Shown: positions 23,547 through 33,095, numbered from the stretch's first letter. The stretch: DNA of 64,000 nucleotides from Exiguobacterium sp. SL-9 (GCF_004336985.1 NZ_SJUO01000002.1:620001-684000), one strand, 5' to 3'. The notes: generated from the sequence alone by a model not told the origin. Program-made: numbers and translations.

Positions 23547-26468
23547 TTACTTTCGTTTTACGACGACCGAGCTGTAAGCTGGTACGTTGACTGTGCCCGA
23601 GACGCGTTTAATCGTCTTCGTGCCCGCTTTTTTCCCATCGACAATCAAGTTCCATTGCCCGCTCGGCAGTTTCACTTTCACTGTCTTGGCGTTGGCGTTG
23701 TGCGTGATGAACAAGTCTTTCTTCTGGCCTGGCGCTTTGTCATCGATTGAGTAGCTGATCACGTTCGCTTCGGCTTTATAGAATTTCAAGTTTTTCTTCA
23801 CGTCGACCGCCTTCGTCATGCGAAGACCTGGGTTGTCTTTACGCATCTCAATCAAGCCTTTCATGTACTGGACGTCCGCTTTGCGGTCAGCCGCCCGTTT
23901 CCAATCCATTTGGTTGATGCGGTCCGGCGATTTGTATGAGTTGTGGTCGCCTTCTTTCGTCCGCATGAATTCTTGACCGGCATGGATGAACGTCGTGCCT
24001 TGGCTCGTCAAGAGGATGTTTGACGCGAGGCGATGCATCTTCGTCCGGTCCGCTTCCGATGTCTCTGGGTTCGTGAGTTCGAGCTTGTCCCAAAGTGTGT
24101 GGTTGTCGTGCGCTTCGACGTACGTGATCGCTTGCGTCGGCTCTTTTGTGAATCCTTTGATACCAGGGCTATAGTCGATCTCGCCGACGATCCCTGTCTT
24201 GATCCGATTCTCAAGACCGGATTTTCCGTTGATGAACCCGTTGTCCGTGTCGATGAAGACACTGCCTTTCAAGCCGTCACGGATATTGTCGTTGAAATGC
24301 GCGACACCTGGCATCTGATATGCGTTCTTCTGGTTCGCCTTGAGTGCCGGGTCAAGCGGCGTGCTAAGATCCCAACCTTCGCCGAAGACGAGAATGGATG
24401 GATCGATTTTGTTTAAGGCCGAACGGACTTGGTTCATCGTCTTGACGTCATGGATGCCCATGAGGTCGAAACGGAATCCGTCCCAATGGTACTCTTTCGC
24501 CCAATAGACGACCGAGTCGACGATCAGTTTTTGCATCATCTTGCGTTCCGATGCGGTATCGTTGCCGACGCCCGTACCGTTCGCAAAGTCACCGCCCGCT
24601 GTGTATCGGTAGTAGTAACCCGGGACGATTTTGTGCAAGTTCGACGCTTGGGCATCGAACATGTGGTTGTAGACGACGTCCATGACGGCGCGCAAGTTGT
24701 TGTCATGAAGCCCTTGAATCATTTGTTTCATCTCGCGGATCCGGACTTTCGCGTCATATGGATTCGTCGAGTACGAGCCTTCCGGCGCGTTATAGTTTTT
24801 CGGGTCATAACCCCAGTTGTATGATGCATCCGGCTTCGTCTCATCGACCGAGGCCGTGTTGTAGTCGTATACCGGGATGAACTGGACGTGCGTGACGCCG
24901 AGGTCTTTCATATGGTCGAGGCCTGTCTTCGTCGCTGTCTTCTTGCCGTTGACGAGGAGACGTGTCCCTGGCTCGACGACGCCGAGATATTTGCCTTTGT
25001 TTTTGATGCCTGAATCGTATTTGTCTGACGTGACATCAAAGATCGACAAGTCGCGAACGTGCGTCTCATAGATGATCGCGTCTGTCCGTTTCTTGAGTTT
25101 TGGTTTCATCGAGTTCCAACGCTTCGGTTTCGTCTCGCTCAAGTCGACGACGACCCCTTGGTCCCCGTTCACACCGACTGCCGTCGCGTATGGGTCGACC
25201 GCGCGAACGCTGCCTGACGCGTGTTTGACGTTGTACGTATAACCGATGCCGTCCAAATCGCCGCGGACGTCCGCGACCCAAGTGCCGCGCTCGCCACGCT
25301 TCATCGAAACCGTCTTCTTCAAATCTTTATCTGAAGCGGGACGCGTTTTCGGCATATTCCATAGTTCGAGTTTCACGTCTTGAGCTGTCGGGGCCCACAA
25401 GACGAATTGTGATTTTGACTGCTTGTACGTCACGCCGAGCTTGCCGCTATAGGCGTACTTCGCATCAAATTCCGGTGAACGAAGCACGTCGCCCGCTTGG
25501 AGCACTTTGTCTCCGAACGTTGGATGTTTCGCCGTGATGACTGCCGCCAAGTCGATGTCGGCACTGAAACGGACCGTGACCGACTTGTCACCTGACTTCT
25601 CAACCGATTCAACGGTCGCACCTTCGACCGTCAACTCGCTCAAAAACTTCTCGTCAATGACGCGGTTGAGCGTGAGCTCCGCTTGACGGAACGTGTCCGC
25701 CTCGAACGAGATGATTTTCGGTGAACGATCGATTTCTGGCTCGGAATAGTAAATCGTCGAATCGCCTTCGACGAGCCAAATTTCTTTCGCCGTACTAAGC
25801 GCGAACCGGTCTTCCCCATCTTTTTCGGCCCATTCCCCTTTTTTCGTAACGAGCCCGATGAGCTTCTTCGCATCCGGATTCGCGAACGTCACGTTCGCGA
25901 CGCCGCCGAATGCGTCCGTCTCATCGAAATTGATGCTTTGACCGTCTCCACCGTCTGGCCATGTCCAAAGACCCCAGTCCGTGTATGTATTGTCGTAACG
26001 GAAGTAATGAACTTTCATATCCACGTCCGTTGCTGCCGTCTCCCCGTCCGGGTTCGACGTATAGATTTTCGAGTCCCCTGACTTGATCCATACTTCGGCA
26101 ACGCCGTCTTTAATCATATCGCTCGTGATGAAGCGGTCGTTCTCAGACCCTTTATCTTTCTCCCAGTTGTCCGTACGGACGATGAGACCGAGCTTTTCTG
26201 GTGAATCGACCGGGAATTCGTAGGCCGCCACCTTGCCGAAGTCGTCCTCGCCGTTGAAGGCAAAAGCTTTATTCGGGAAATAATCTGGGTTATTCGCCCA
26301 AAGCCATAAGTTCCAATCTGTTTGATTGTCCGGTGCCTCTTGATAATGAACGACGACGAGCGTCGACTTACCTTTATCGAGAGCGGACGATGACATCGGA
26401 AACATTGAGAACACCAGTGCAAACGTTAGCACAACTGCCCATACCTGTTTCCATCGTTTGTTGACCAT
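23547..26468 (-). CDS. pulA: Secreted type I pullulanase
   Basis: Hydrolyses alpha-1,6 bonds of pullulan and branched starch outside the cell. The 973-residue precursor has a signal peptide (about 1-29, KR..., hydrophobic core, SSSA). Two starch-binding PUD/CBM41 domains follow (about 35-130 and 148-240), then an Ig-like linker, a CBM48-like domain (about 345-430) and a GH13 catalytic domain. The type I signature YNWGYDP is present. The catalytic residues lie in DGFRFDLMG, VFGEGWD and EAHDNHTLWD. Start set at the ATG at 26468, which follows CAAGGAGGG. Two cre sites upstream suggest CcpA-mediated repression by good carbon sources. Confidence 0.95.
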   Translation of the reverse strand: MVNKRWKQVWAVVLTFALVFSMFPMSSSALDKGKSTLVVVHYQEAPDNQTDWNLWLWANNPDYFPNKAFAFNGEDDFGKVAAYEFPVDSPEKLGLIVRTDNWEKDKGSENDRFITSDMIKDGVAEVWIKSGDSKIYTSNPDGETAATDVDMKVHYFRYDNTYTDWGLWTWPDGGDGQSINFDETDAFGGVANVTFANPDAKKLIGLVTKKGEWAEKDGEDRFALSTAKEIWLVEGDSTIYYSEPEIDRSPKIISFEADTFRQAELTLNRVIDEKFLSELTVEGATVESVEKSGDKSVTVRFSADIDLAAVITAKHPTFGDKVLQAGDVLRSPEFDAKYAYSGKLGVTYKQSKSQFVLWAPTAQDVKLELWNMPKTRPASDKDLKKTVSMKRGERGTWVADVRGDLDGIGYTYNVKHASGSVRAVDPYATAVGVNGDQGVVVDLSETKPKRWNSMKPKLKKRTDAIIYETHVRDLSIFDVTSDKYDSGIKNKGKYLGVVEPGTRLLVNGKKTATKTGLDHMKDLGVTHVQFIPVYDYNTASVDETKPDASYNWGYDPKNYNAPEGSYSTNPYDAKVRIREMKQMIQGLHDNNLRAVMDVVYNHMFDAQASNLHKIVPGYYYRYTAGGDFANGTGVGNDTASERKMMQKLIVDSVVYWAKEYHWDGFRFDLMGIHDVKTMNQVRSALNKIDPSILVFGEGWDLSTPLDPALKANQKNAYQMPGVAHFNDNIRDGLKGSVFIDTDNGFINGKSGLENRIKTGIVGEIDYSPGIKGFTKEPTQAITYVEAHDNHTLWDKLELTNPETSEADRTKMHRLASNILLTSQGTTFIHAGQEFMRTKEGDHNSYKSPDRINQMDWKRAADRKADVQYMKGLIEMRKDNPGLRMTKAVDVKKNLKFYKAEANVISYSIDDKAPGQKKDLFITHNANAKTVKVKLPSGQWNLIVDGKKAGTKTIKRVSGTVNVPAYSSVVVKRK

Positions 26469-26495
26469 GTGGGTCCCTCCTTGTAGCATGATTTT

Positions 26496-26510
26496 AGGAA
26501 AACGCTTACA
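26496..26510 (-). promoter_or_regulatory. cre site 1 upstream of the pullulanase gene
   Basis: Minus strand TGTAAGCGTTTTCCT agrees with the TGNAANCGNWNNC core. It lies 28-42 bp before the start codon, so bound CcpA would overlap the transcript start or block elongation. Confidence 0.75.
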
Positions 26511-26516
26511 CAAAAA

Positions 26517-26531
26517 TTGTAAACGTTTCCT
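26517..26531 (+). promoter_or_regulatory. cre site 2 upstream of the pullulanase gene
   Basis: TTGTAAACGTTTCCT matches WTGNAANCGNWNNCW at every specified position. It is 6 bp from the first site, in the opposite orientation. Confidence 0.8.
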
Positions 26532-26614
26532 TTTTGGAATACAATGTTTTTTTCAAGAATAGGTAATGACTCCTATCTCCTTCCTGGGACTGGAATGTGA
26601 TGGCGAATTACATA

Positions 26615-26642
26615 TAAAAAGACGGCCTGCTAGTAGGTCGTC
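26615..26642 (-). terminator. Rho-independent terminator after the unknown gene at 26654
   Basis: On the minus strand GACGACCT pairs with AGGCCGTC (one mismatch), 6-base loop, followed by TTTTTAT. Confidence 0.8.
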
Positions 26643-26653
26643 TCGACGTTCCC

Positions 26654-27223
26654 TTATAACTTTTTCCACTCTTCCAACGACTCTAAGTACCAGCGATAGC
26701 TCAGTTTAAACTCTTCATCCGTCACGTCCGGCGGCCACAATAAACGTGGGATGAGTCCCGTGAATTTGGCGCCGCCCGTATGCGCGTAAATGTACGAAGC
26801 AACTTGAGTTGACATGTCTCTCGTCAAAAAGCCGGTCACAAACTTCCCATCCTTGCTTTCGAATATGATGTCAAGGCGACGTCCTTCCATCTCGTCGAGA
26901 ATCAATTGATTGTAGCGTCGGTGTTCCTCATCCTTATGTTTGTACACCATCCCACGTCGCGCGTTATCTTCCCGTTCCCATCGGTGGTCCTTTTTTTCTT
27001 TCGTCGTAAAGATTTTAGCAATCATGCGCGGGTCATCAATCGTCAAACAACAGAAGATGTGTTCATACGACAATTGATCGTCGTTCACCAAGTCCATGAT
27101 GTCTGCTTTTGGGATGACGCGTGCCTTATAGCGGACCATCACCCGACGGACGACCTCCTCCTTCTCAAAGACGAGCCACTGCTTTCTCCGTTCGAACTTT
27201 TCATGTAACAGCTTATAGTTCAT
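26654..27223 (-). CDS. Conserved-looking protein of unknown function
   Basis: I do not recognise this 189-residue protein. It is rich in charged residues (many K, R, E, D), has no signal peptide or membrane segment, and looks like one compact alpha/beta domain with a conserved-looking end (TGLIPRLLWPPDVTDEEFKLSY). One CC pair occurs in EHIFCCLTIDD. Start set at the ATG at 27223, six bases after GAGGTGA. An in-frame ATG at 27247 lies before that site. It is transcribed alone between two terminators. Confidence 0.75.
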   Translation of the reverse strand: MNYKLLHEKFERRKQWLVFEKEEVVRRVMVRYKARVIPKADIMDLVNDDQLSYEHIFCCLTIDDPRMIAKIFTTKEKKDHRWEREDNARRGMVYKHKDEEHRRYNQLILDEMEGRRLDIIFESKDGKFVTGFLTRDMSTQVASYIYAHTGGAKFTGLIPRLLWPPDVTDEEFKLSYRWYLESLEEWKKL

Positions 27224-27250
27224 CTGATTCACCTCATGATTCAGCATACC

Positions 27251-27282
27251 AAAAAACGACGTCCGAATGATTCGGACGTCGT
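27251..27282 (-). terminator. Rho-independent terminator of the arsenic operon
   Basis: 12-bp perfect stem ACGACGTCCGAA / TTCGGACGTCGT with a 3-base loop, followed by TTTTTT on the minus strand, directly after the cdr stop. Confidence 0.93.
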
Positions 27283-27287
27283 CTATG

Positions 27288-28946
27288 TTAATTCCCGTAC
27301 TTTTTAAACAGTTGATAGTTCTTGTTTCCGCCTGACAAGTTATAGACGTCAGTGAACCCGAGGTTGCGGAGCACGTTTTGAGCCGCGTTCCCCGTCACCC
27401 CACCGTTGCAATAGACGACGGTCGGCTTATCTTTGTCCATGTCCTTGGCGGCCGCACGCAAATCACCGAGCGGGATGTTGACGGCGCAATCGACACACGC
27501 CTTCTCGAACTGTGCCGCTTTGCGCGTATCGATGATTTGCATCTCCTCACCCGCATCGATCCGCTTCTGAAGCTCGCCCGGCGTAATGAGTCGCGCTGAT
27601 TGATCCATACTGTTCGCGAGCGCCATGCCCGTATACATGACCGGGTCTTTCGTCGTCGCGAACGGCGGCGCGTAAGCGAGATCGAGATGGAACAAGTCAT
27701 CGACTTTCGCCTTGAACGTGATCGCCGTGACGAACACGTCGATACGCTTGTCGACGCCTTCAAAACCGACGATTTGAACGCCGAGCAGTTGGCGTGTCGC
27801 GCGGTCGCCGATTGCTTTAATCGTCATATCTTTCCCGCCCATATAAGCCGGCTTGTCCGGTTTCGTGTTATGGAGCACTTCGATGTCGTAGCCGAGCTCG
27901 CGTGCCTCACGTTCCGATAGACCGGTCTGCGCGACCGCTTGGCCAAACACTTTGAAGATGCCTGTGCCGAGGATGCCGCGATGTTCAAGGTCGCCGCCCG
28001 TGATCAAGTCACCGAGCGCACGCCCCATCTTGTTAGCCGTCGAGCCGAGCGGACGCCAAATCGGTTTGCCCGTGACGAGCGAGAAGCTTTCGGCAACGTC
28101 ACCGGCCGCATAGACGTTCTTCACGTTCGTCTCCATACGCTCGTTGATGGCGATCGCACCCGTCTCGCCGATGGTCACCCCAATCGACTTCGCGAGTTCC
28201 GTGTTCGGGCGGACGCCGACCGAGAGGATGACAAGATCCGTGTCGATCGTCTTGCCGCTTTCCGTGACGACACGTTCGACGTGCCCGTCACCGACGAGCT
28301 CCGTCACCGTCTCACCGAGCATGAGCTCGATGCCGTTCTTCTCGAGGTGGTCCTCGACGCGGCAGGCCATGTCTTTATCGAGCGGCGGCATCACTTGTGG
28401 GAAACGTTCGATGACTGTGACATCGATACCGCGCAGTTTGAGCTGCTCCGCCATCTCGAGACCGATGAATCCAGCGCCGATGATCGTCGCGTGCTTCGGA
28501 TTCGTTGTGTCGACGAAGGTGCGTGTCGCTTCCGCGTTCTGAATGTTACGGATTGGGAACACGTTGTCCGAGTCGACGCCTGGAATCGGCGGGACGATGC
28601 TCGAAGCACCTGTCGCGAGCACCAACGAATCGTAGCTGTCCGTGAACGACTCACCTGTCTCGAGGTTCTCGACCGTGACCGTCTGGGCGTCGGCATCGAT
28701 CGCCGTCACGTTATGACGCGTCATGACATCAATCTGGTAGCGCTTCTTGAAGAACGCCGCGTCACGAGGCGTCAAATCGTCGCGTGACTCGACTTCTCCC
28801 CCGACGTAATACGGGATGCCGCAACCTGAATACGAGATATCATAATCGCGGTCGTAAATGGTAATCTGTGCGTCCTCGTTGTTACGACGTGCTTTTGCCG
28901 CGACCGATGTACCGGCGGCGACTGAACCGATGATGACCAATTTCAT
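27288..28946 (-). CDS. cdr: CoA-disulfide reductase with C-terminal rhodanese domain
   Basis: A 552-residue flavoprotein of the disulfide-reductase family that reduces CoA disulfide or polysulfide with NAD(P)H. It starts with the FAD motif GSVAAGTSVAAKARR, has the single redox cysteine C42 in ISYSGCGIPYY, a second dinucleotide motif (IIGAGFIGLEMAEQL) and AAGDVAE. A rhodanese domain follows (about 455-552) with the sulfur-carrying C513 in VVYCNGGVTG. Start at the ATG at 28946 with AAGGAGTG upstream. It ends the ars operon, 13 bp after arsB. Repair of thiols oxidised or occupied by arsenic is a reasonable inference. Confidence 0.92.
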   Translation of the reverse strand: MKLVIIGSVAAGTSVAAKARRNNEDAQITIYDRDYDISYSGCGIPYYVGGEVESRDDLTPRDAAFFKKRYQIDVMTRHNVTAIDADAQTVTVENLETGESFTDSYDSLVLATGASSIVPPIPGVDSDNVFPIRNIQNAEATRTFVDTTNPKHATIIGAGFIGLEMAEQLKLRGIDVTVIERFPQVMPPLDKDMACRVEDHLEKNGIELMLGETVTELVGDGHVERVVTESGKTIDTDLVILSVGVRPNTELAKSIGVTIGETGAIAINERMETNVKNVYAAGDVAESFSLVTGKPIWRPLGSTANKMGRALGDLITGGDLEHRGILGTGIFKVFGQAVAQTGLSEREARELGYDIEVLHNTKPDKPAYMGGKDMTIKAIGDRATRQLLGVQIVGFEGVDKRIDVFVTAITFKAKVDDLFHLDLAYAPPFATTKDPVMYTGMALANSMDQSARLITPGELQKRIDAGEEMQIIDTRKAAQFEKACVDCAVNIPLGDLRAAAKDMDKDKPTVVYCNGGVTGNAAQNVLRNLGFTDVYNLSGGNKNYQLFKKYGN

Positions 28947-28959
28947 AGAAAAACACTCC

Positions 28960-30246
28960 TTAGTAAAGTAGTAGGCTGATATATAGTCCGAGCAACGTGA
29001 TGGCAAGCGTCGGGATCGTCAAGATGACGCCGACTTTAAAGTATTGACCCCAACCGATTTTAAGCCCTTTCGTACGGAGCACGTGGAGCCATAACAATGT
29101 CGCAAGTGACCCAATCGGTGTGATTTTCGGACCAAGATCGGACCCGATGACGTTCGCATAGATGAGGGCTTCCCGAATCTGACCGGTCGTATTCGTCAAA
29201 TCGATGGCGAGCGCGTCAATCATGACGGTCGGCATATTGTTCATGACCGATGACAAGATAGCGGCCAAGAAGCCCATCCCGAACGTAGCGCTGAAGTTGT
29301 TCACGGCGAACCAGTCGATGAAGTTGGCGAGCACTTGCGTCAGCCCTGCGTTTTGCAGACCGTAGACGACGATATACATCCCGAGCGAGAAGAAGACGAT
29401 GGCCCACGGCGCACCGCGAACAACCGACTGTGTCTTCACCGCTGGCGAACGGTTCGCCATGACGAGGAAGAACAAGGCGATGACACCGGCGACGAGTGAG
29501 ACCGGAATTCCGATGATGTCGCTCGTGAAGTACCCGATGACGAGAAGTGCGAGCACGACCCACGACAAGCGGAACATCTTATGGTCTTTGATGACCGAGG
29601 CCGGCTCGACGAGTTTTGATAAATCGTACTGCTTCGGAATGTCCTTTTTGAAATACAAATATAGGACGAGCAAACTTCCGGCCACAGCGAAGACGTTGAC
29701 AAACACCATCCGCGCCGCATATTCGGCGAAACCGAGGCCGAAGAAATCGGCCGAGACGATGTTGACGAGGTTCGAGACGACGAACGGCAGGCTCGCCGTG
29801 TCGGCGATGAACCCGGACGCCATGACATACGCCAAGACGACTGCATCCGGTAGTTTAAGTGCCCGTACCATCGCGAGCACAATCGGTGTCAAGATGAGCG
29901 CCGCTCCGTCGTTGGCGAACAACGCCGCAACGAGCGCACCGAGCAACGTGATATAGACGAACAGCTTGACGCCGCCTCCTTTGGCGATTCGGGCCATATG
30001 TAAGGCAGCCCATTCAAAGAATCCAATCTCGTCCAAGATGAGCGAGATGATGATGATTGCGATGAACGTGAACGTCGCGTTCCAAATAATGTCCCAAACG
30101 GTACCGACGTCATCCAAATTGACGACCCCGGTAAGTAGGGCGATGACCGCCATCCCCATCGCCGAGTAACCGATGCCGAGGCCTTTCGGTTGCTTGATGA
30201 TGAGGAAGAGCGTCACTAAAAAGATGATACTAGCAATCCACTGCAC
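28960..30246 (-). CDS. arsB: Arsenite efflux permease ArsB
   Basis: Polytopic membrane protein (about 428 residues, 11-12 segments) that exports arsenite or antimonite, alone or driven by ArsA. Typical segments are [32 protein letters not shown] and [17 protein letters not shown] favour the GTG at 30246, because GGAGG lies eight bases before it. The ATG at 30261 would place that site inside the gene and has only a weak site of its own, so it stays possible. Encoded between the HesB-like gene and cdr in the ars operon. Confidence 0.94.
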   Translation of the reverse strand: MQWIASIIFLVTLFLIIKQPKGLGIGYSAMGMAVIALLTGVVNLDDVGTVWDIIWNATFTFIAIIIISLILDEIGFFEWAALHMARIAKGGGVKLFVYITLLGALVAALFANDGAALILTPIVLAMVRALKLPDAVVLAYVMASGFIADTASLPFVVSNLVNIVSADFFGLGFAEYAARMVFVNVFAVAGSLLVLYLYFKKDIPKQYDLSKLVEPASVIKDHKMFRLSWVVLALLVIGYFTSDIIGIPVSLVAGVIALFFLVMANRSPAVKTQSVVRGAPWAIVFFSLGMYIVVYGLQNAGLTQVLANFIDWFAVNNFSATFGMGFLAAILSSVMNNMPTVMIDALAIDLTNTTGQIREALIYANVIGSDLGPKITPIGSLATLLWLHVLRTKGLKIGWGQYFKVGVILTIPTLAITLLGLYISLLLY

Positions 30247-30276
30247 AATGAGTTCCTCCAATAATTCTCTATTTGT

Positions 30277-30555
30277 TTAGCAAGTCTGTTGCAGGCCGCG
30301 AAGCACGAGGCTGACGTCGTCTTCTGTCGATTCGACGTCGAGCGTGACGTTCTCTGCCATCGCTTCGGCATCTTTTGCAACGGCGAACGTGAGTCCGTCG
30401 AAGTCTTTCACGTCATCTGATGCTTCCGGCGCGGCAATGTGAAGACCCAGTGTCGGTCCACAGCACCCGGCTTCGGTACAAATGCGAACCGATTTAATTT
30501 CCTCTTCACTTAATGCCGCTTTCATAAAGTCGATGGCTTCATTCGTGATGTTCAT
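30277..30555 (-). CDS. HesB/IscA-like small cysteine protein of the ars operon
   Basis: A 92-residue protein related to A-type Fe-S carrier (HesB-like) proteins. The key stretch is ICTEAGCCGPTLGL, with C26, C31 and C32, and a fourth cysteine is the last residue, C92. The CCGP motif resembles that of HesB-like proteins that occur as selenoproteins in other bacteria. Its ATG overlaps the arsA stop as ATGA, so translation is coupled, and AAAGGAGG precedes it. It could deliver arsenite to the pump, handle sulfur for cdr, or bind a cluster. None of these is shown. Confidence 0.8.
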   Translation of the reverse strand: MNITNEAIDFMKAALSEEEIKSVRICTEAGCCGPTLGLHIAAPEASDDVKDFDGLTFAVAKDAEAMAENVTLDVESTEDDVSLVLRGLQQTC

Positions 30556-32312
30556 GTAACTTCCTCCTTTAATAGTTGTGAGAGCGCGGGATAACCGACC
30601 GGCAGTTGTTCTTGCCATGCGAGTAACGTCGGGCGCGGATAGGCGTTCACGCGCTCGAGCCATAGCGCCTCGCTCGCGACTTTCGCCGTCAGCAGTTTGC
30701 TTGTCACATCGAGCGGTGTGAACGATTGATTGACGACCCAGGCGAACGGTTGAATCTTGGCCCGTTCTAAGTCAGCGACGAGCCGTTCAGCTTCGTAAAC
30801 CGGTGTCGCTTCAGGGAGTGTCGTGATCAAGACATGCGTCTGTTTCGGGTCACGCAGTTTCGGTAACAGCTCGCGGACTGCTTCTGGAACGACGCCGGTC
30901 GAGCGTTCAAGTTCCCGATGATAGCTCTCGGTCGCATCCAAGAGCAGAAGCGTATGACCGGTCGGCGCTGTATCAATGACGACGAAGCGGTCTTTCGCTT
31001 TCGCCACTTGATCGGCGAAGGCGCGGAAAACGGCAATCTCTTCGGTACAAGGTGAGCGCAAGTCTTCCTCGAGCATCATGCGCTGCTCGTCGTTCATATC
31101 CCCCGCTTCCCGGAACACATCCATCCGGTACTTCTCGATTTCGACTTTCGGGTCAATCGCATCAACGGTGAACGTATCCGGGACGTCGAGACCGATTGTG
31201 AAAGCCACATGTGCGGCTGGGTCCGTCGTCGTCAAATGGACGGCATGTCCTCGCTCACTGAGCGCGACGGCCACGAGCGAAGCGAGCGTCGTCTTGCCGA
31301 CCCCGCCTTTCCCCATCGTCATGATGACGCTCGATCCATCCATCTCGATTTCATCGACGAGTCGGTCAATCGAGCCATAATGACTCGTGTCATAACGTGT
31401 ATCCGGGACGGTGGCCGTCTCCCCGTTCACCCAGCGTCGGAGCGCCGGGACACCGACGAGATTCTCGTACGCATATGACAGCGTGAACGTCTCGAGCGAG
31501 GCGACGCCTTCCGGGAGTTCACGGAGCGCTTGTTGTTGACGCTCGATGAACCGTTTCGTGTAGCGGTCCGTCGCTTCGTCTGAAGCGACGACGCCGTTGA
31601 TGACGAGTTGCATCTGTTCAATCCCAATCGCGTGAAGTTCGGTCGCGGCACGTGCCGCCTCAACGAGCGTCGACGTCTCCGGACGAGCGACGAGCAATAA
31701 CGTCGTCTCGTTGCCGTTGGTGAGCGTTTCGACGGCCCGTTTATATTGTAGTTGCTTGTCAGCTAAACCAGCGAGCGGACCGAGGCAAGACGCACCAGTC
31801 GTGTTCGTCTCTAAAAATTCATCCCACGCACTCGGCAGCGTCAATAACCGCAGCGTGTGACCAGTCGGCGCCGTGTCAAAGATGACATGATCGTACGTCT
31901 CACGTGCCGACTCGGATGTCAATAGCTCGGTGAACTGGTCGAACGCGGCGATCTCGACCGTACAGGCACCCGATAGTTGCTCTTCCATCGAATGGATGGC
32001 CACGTCCGGGAGCACACCGCGATACGGGCCGACCATACGTTCCATGTATTGTTTCGCCGCCTCTTCCGGGTCAAAGTTGGCAATCGCGAGCCCTGTTTCC
32101 GGGACGAGGCGCGGTGTCTCGTCGAGTTCCATCTCGAACACGTCTTGCAGATTGCTCGCCGGGTCGGTCGAGACGAGCAGGACGCGCTTGCCGCGGTCAG
32201 CGAGCGTCAACGCGAGGCTCGAGGCCGTCGATGTTTTGCCGACACCGCCTTTCCCGGTCAAAAACACGTAACGGGACGGATCGATTGTCGTGAAGTCAAA
32301 GCGATTCATCAT
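30552..32312 (-). CDS. arsA: Arsenite-transporting ATPase ArsA
   Basis: Soluble two-halved ATPase that couples ATP to arsenite export through ArsB. Each half has a deviant Walker A (GKGGVGKT at 20-27 and 334-341) and the signal-transduction motif DTAPTGHTL. The three metalloid-binding cysteines are present at C117, C176 and C422, close to the positions known for the plasmid R773 enzyme. Length 586 is typical. AAGGAGG precedes the ATG. It lies 11 bp after arsD and overlaps the next gene by ATGA. Confidence 0.97.
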   Translation of the reverse strand: MMNRFDFTTIDPSRYVFLTGKGGVGKTSTASSLALTLADRGKRVLLVSTDPASNLQDVFEMELDETPRLVPETGLAIANFDPEEAAKQYMERMVGPYRGVLPDVAIHSMEEQLSGACTVEIAAFDQFTELLTSESARETYDHVIFDTAPTGHTLRLLTLPSAWDEFLETNTTGASCLGPLAGLADKQLQYKRAVETLTNGNETTLLLVARPETSTLVEAARAATELHAIGIEQMQLVINGVVASDEATDRYTKRFIERQQQALRELPEGVASLETFTLSYAYENLVGVPALRRWVNGETATVPDTRYDTSHYGSIDRLVDEIEMDGSSVIMTMGKGGVGKTTLASLVAVALSERGHAVHLTTTDPAAHVAFTIGLDVPDTFTVDAIDPKVEIEKYRMDVFREAGDMNDEQRMMLEEDLRSPCTEEIAVFRAFADQVAKAKDRFVVIDTAPTGHTLLLLDATESYHRELERSTGVVPEAVRELLPKLRDPKQTHVLITTLPEATPVYEAERLVADLERAKIQPFAWVVNQSFTPLDVTSKLLTAKVASEALWLERVNAYPRPTLLAWQEQLPVGYPALSQLLKEEVT

Positions 32313-32323
32313 GACGCGCCTCC

Positions 32324-32683
32324 TTATTTTTTGAGCGTGATGCGCACTTTCGGTTTCTCGCCGTCTTGCGCAGCGAACGCCTCGACCGGGAGTTCCGTCA
32401 ATCGGGCGATTTCTTCGTTCGTCATATAGGCGCCCCGTTTGACGATTTCACCGTCGATGACGGTGAGCGGGAGTGTCTCGAGTCCGTTCGCGATTTCAGC
32501 TTGGACACGGGCGTTCTCGACGAAGCGATTCGGCTCGGAGGCGAGGTTATAACGGGCTACATCAAAGCCGCGTTGTTTTAATACGTAATGGATGGTGGCG
32601 ATCCGCGTCAGTTCGGGATCAATCGACGGACCACATAGTCCCGTCGGGCAGCACATGGCTGGTTCGAATACTTCAAGCTTCAT
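32324..32683 (-). CDS. arsD: Arsenic metallochaperone / trans-acting repressor ArsD
   Basis: A 119-residue chaperone that passes arsenite to ArsA. It begins KLEVFEPAMCCPTGLCG with the functional cysteines C11, C12 and C17, and has the family segment FVENARVQ. Start at the ATG at 32683, preceded by AAGGAGGAG. Longer in-frame starts lie inside arsR and have no site. The C-terminal cysteine pairs of some homologues are absent, which is common. Confidence 0.95.
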   Translation of the reverse strand: MKLEVFEPAMCCPTGLCGPSIDPELTRIATIHYVLKQRGFDVARYNLASEPNRFVENARVQAEIANGLETLPLTVIDGEIVKRGAYMTNEEIARLTELPVEAFAAQDGEKPKVRITLKK

Positions 32684-32696
32684 CGTTGACTCCTCC

Positions 32697-33014
32697 TTAA
32701 ATCGCGCACTCGGTGTCACAGTCACAACTCGCATCGACCGTCTCGATCTTGTCGAGCAGATCGACGACGATCGCATAGAACGGGCTCGTCTCATTCAACC
32801 GATAGTGAATCCACTGCTTGTCGCGGCGTTCCAACAACAGTCCCGCTTGCCGCATCATCTTCAAATGACGGCTGATGGCCGGTTGCGAGATGTCAAAACA
32901 GTCGACAAAACTGCAGGCACACTGCTCCCCGCCCTGCATCTGCTTGAGCATCGTCAAGCGGGTCGGATCGGCGAGCACTTTGAGCACTTTACTTAAATCA
33001 TCTACCGTATGCAT
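32697..33014 (-). CDS. arsR: Arsenic-responsive repressor ArsR
   Basis: A 105-residue winged-helix repressor of the SmtB/ArsR family that leaves DNA on binding arsenite. The helix-turn-helix lies in CFDISQPAISRHLKMMRQAGLL. Metalloid-binding cysteines C32 and C34 (with C39) are at the start of the recognition unit, and an extra cluster C97, C99, C103 is at the C-terminus. I chose the ATG at 33014, seven bases after AAGGAGA. The ATG at 33020 is too close. First gene of the operon. Tandem operators lie between promoter and start. Confidence 0.95.
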   Translation of the reverse strand: MHTVDDLSKVLKVLADPTRLTMLKQMQGGEQCACSFVDCFDISQPAISRHLKMMRQAGLLLERRDKQWIHYRLNETSPFYAIVVDLLDKIETVDASCDCDTECAI

Positions 33015-33032
33015 CGTCATTCTCCTTCTCTG

Positions 33033-33066
33033 TATAACAAAAACGTTATATAACCTTTACGTTATG
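33033..33066. promoter_or_regulatory. Tandem ArsR operator candidates
   Basis: Two inverted repeats of the same design overlap by two bases: TATAAC-N6-GTTATA (33033-33050) and TATAAC-N6-GTTATG (33049-33066). They cover the predicted arsR transcript start and the 5' leader, where a bound repressor would block transcription. Confidence 0.75.
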
Positions 33067-33095
33067 AAATTACCATAGTTTTTCATTCGAGGCAA
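33067..33095 (-). promoter_or_regulatory. Sigma-A promoter of the ars operon
   Basis: On the minus strand TTGCCT, 17 bases, TAATTT. The start site would fall inside the tandem operators. Its -35 box directly abuts the -35 box of the divergent promoter. Confidence 0.7.
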
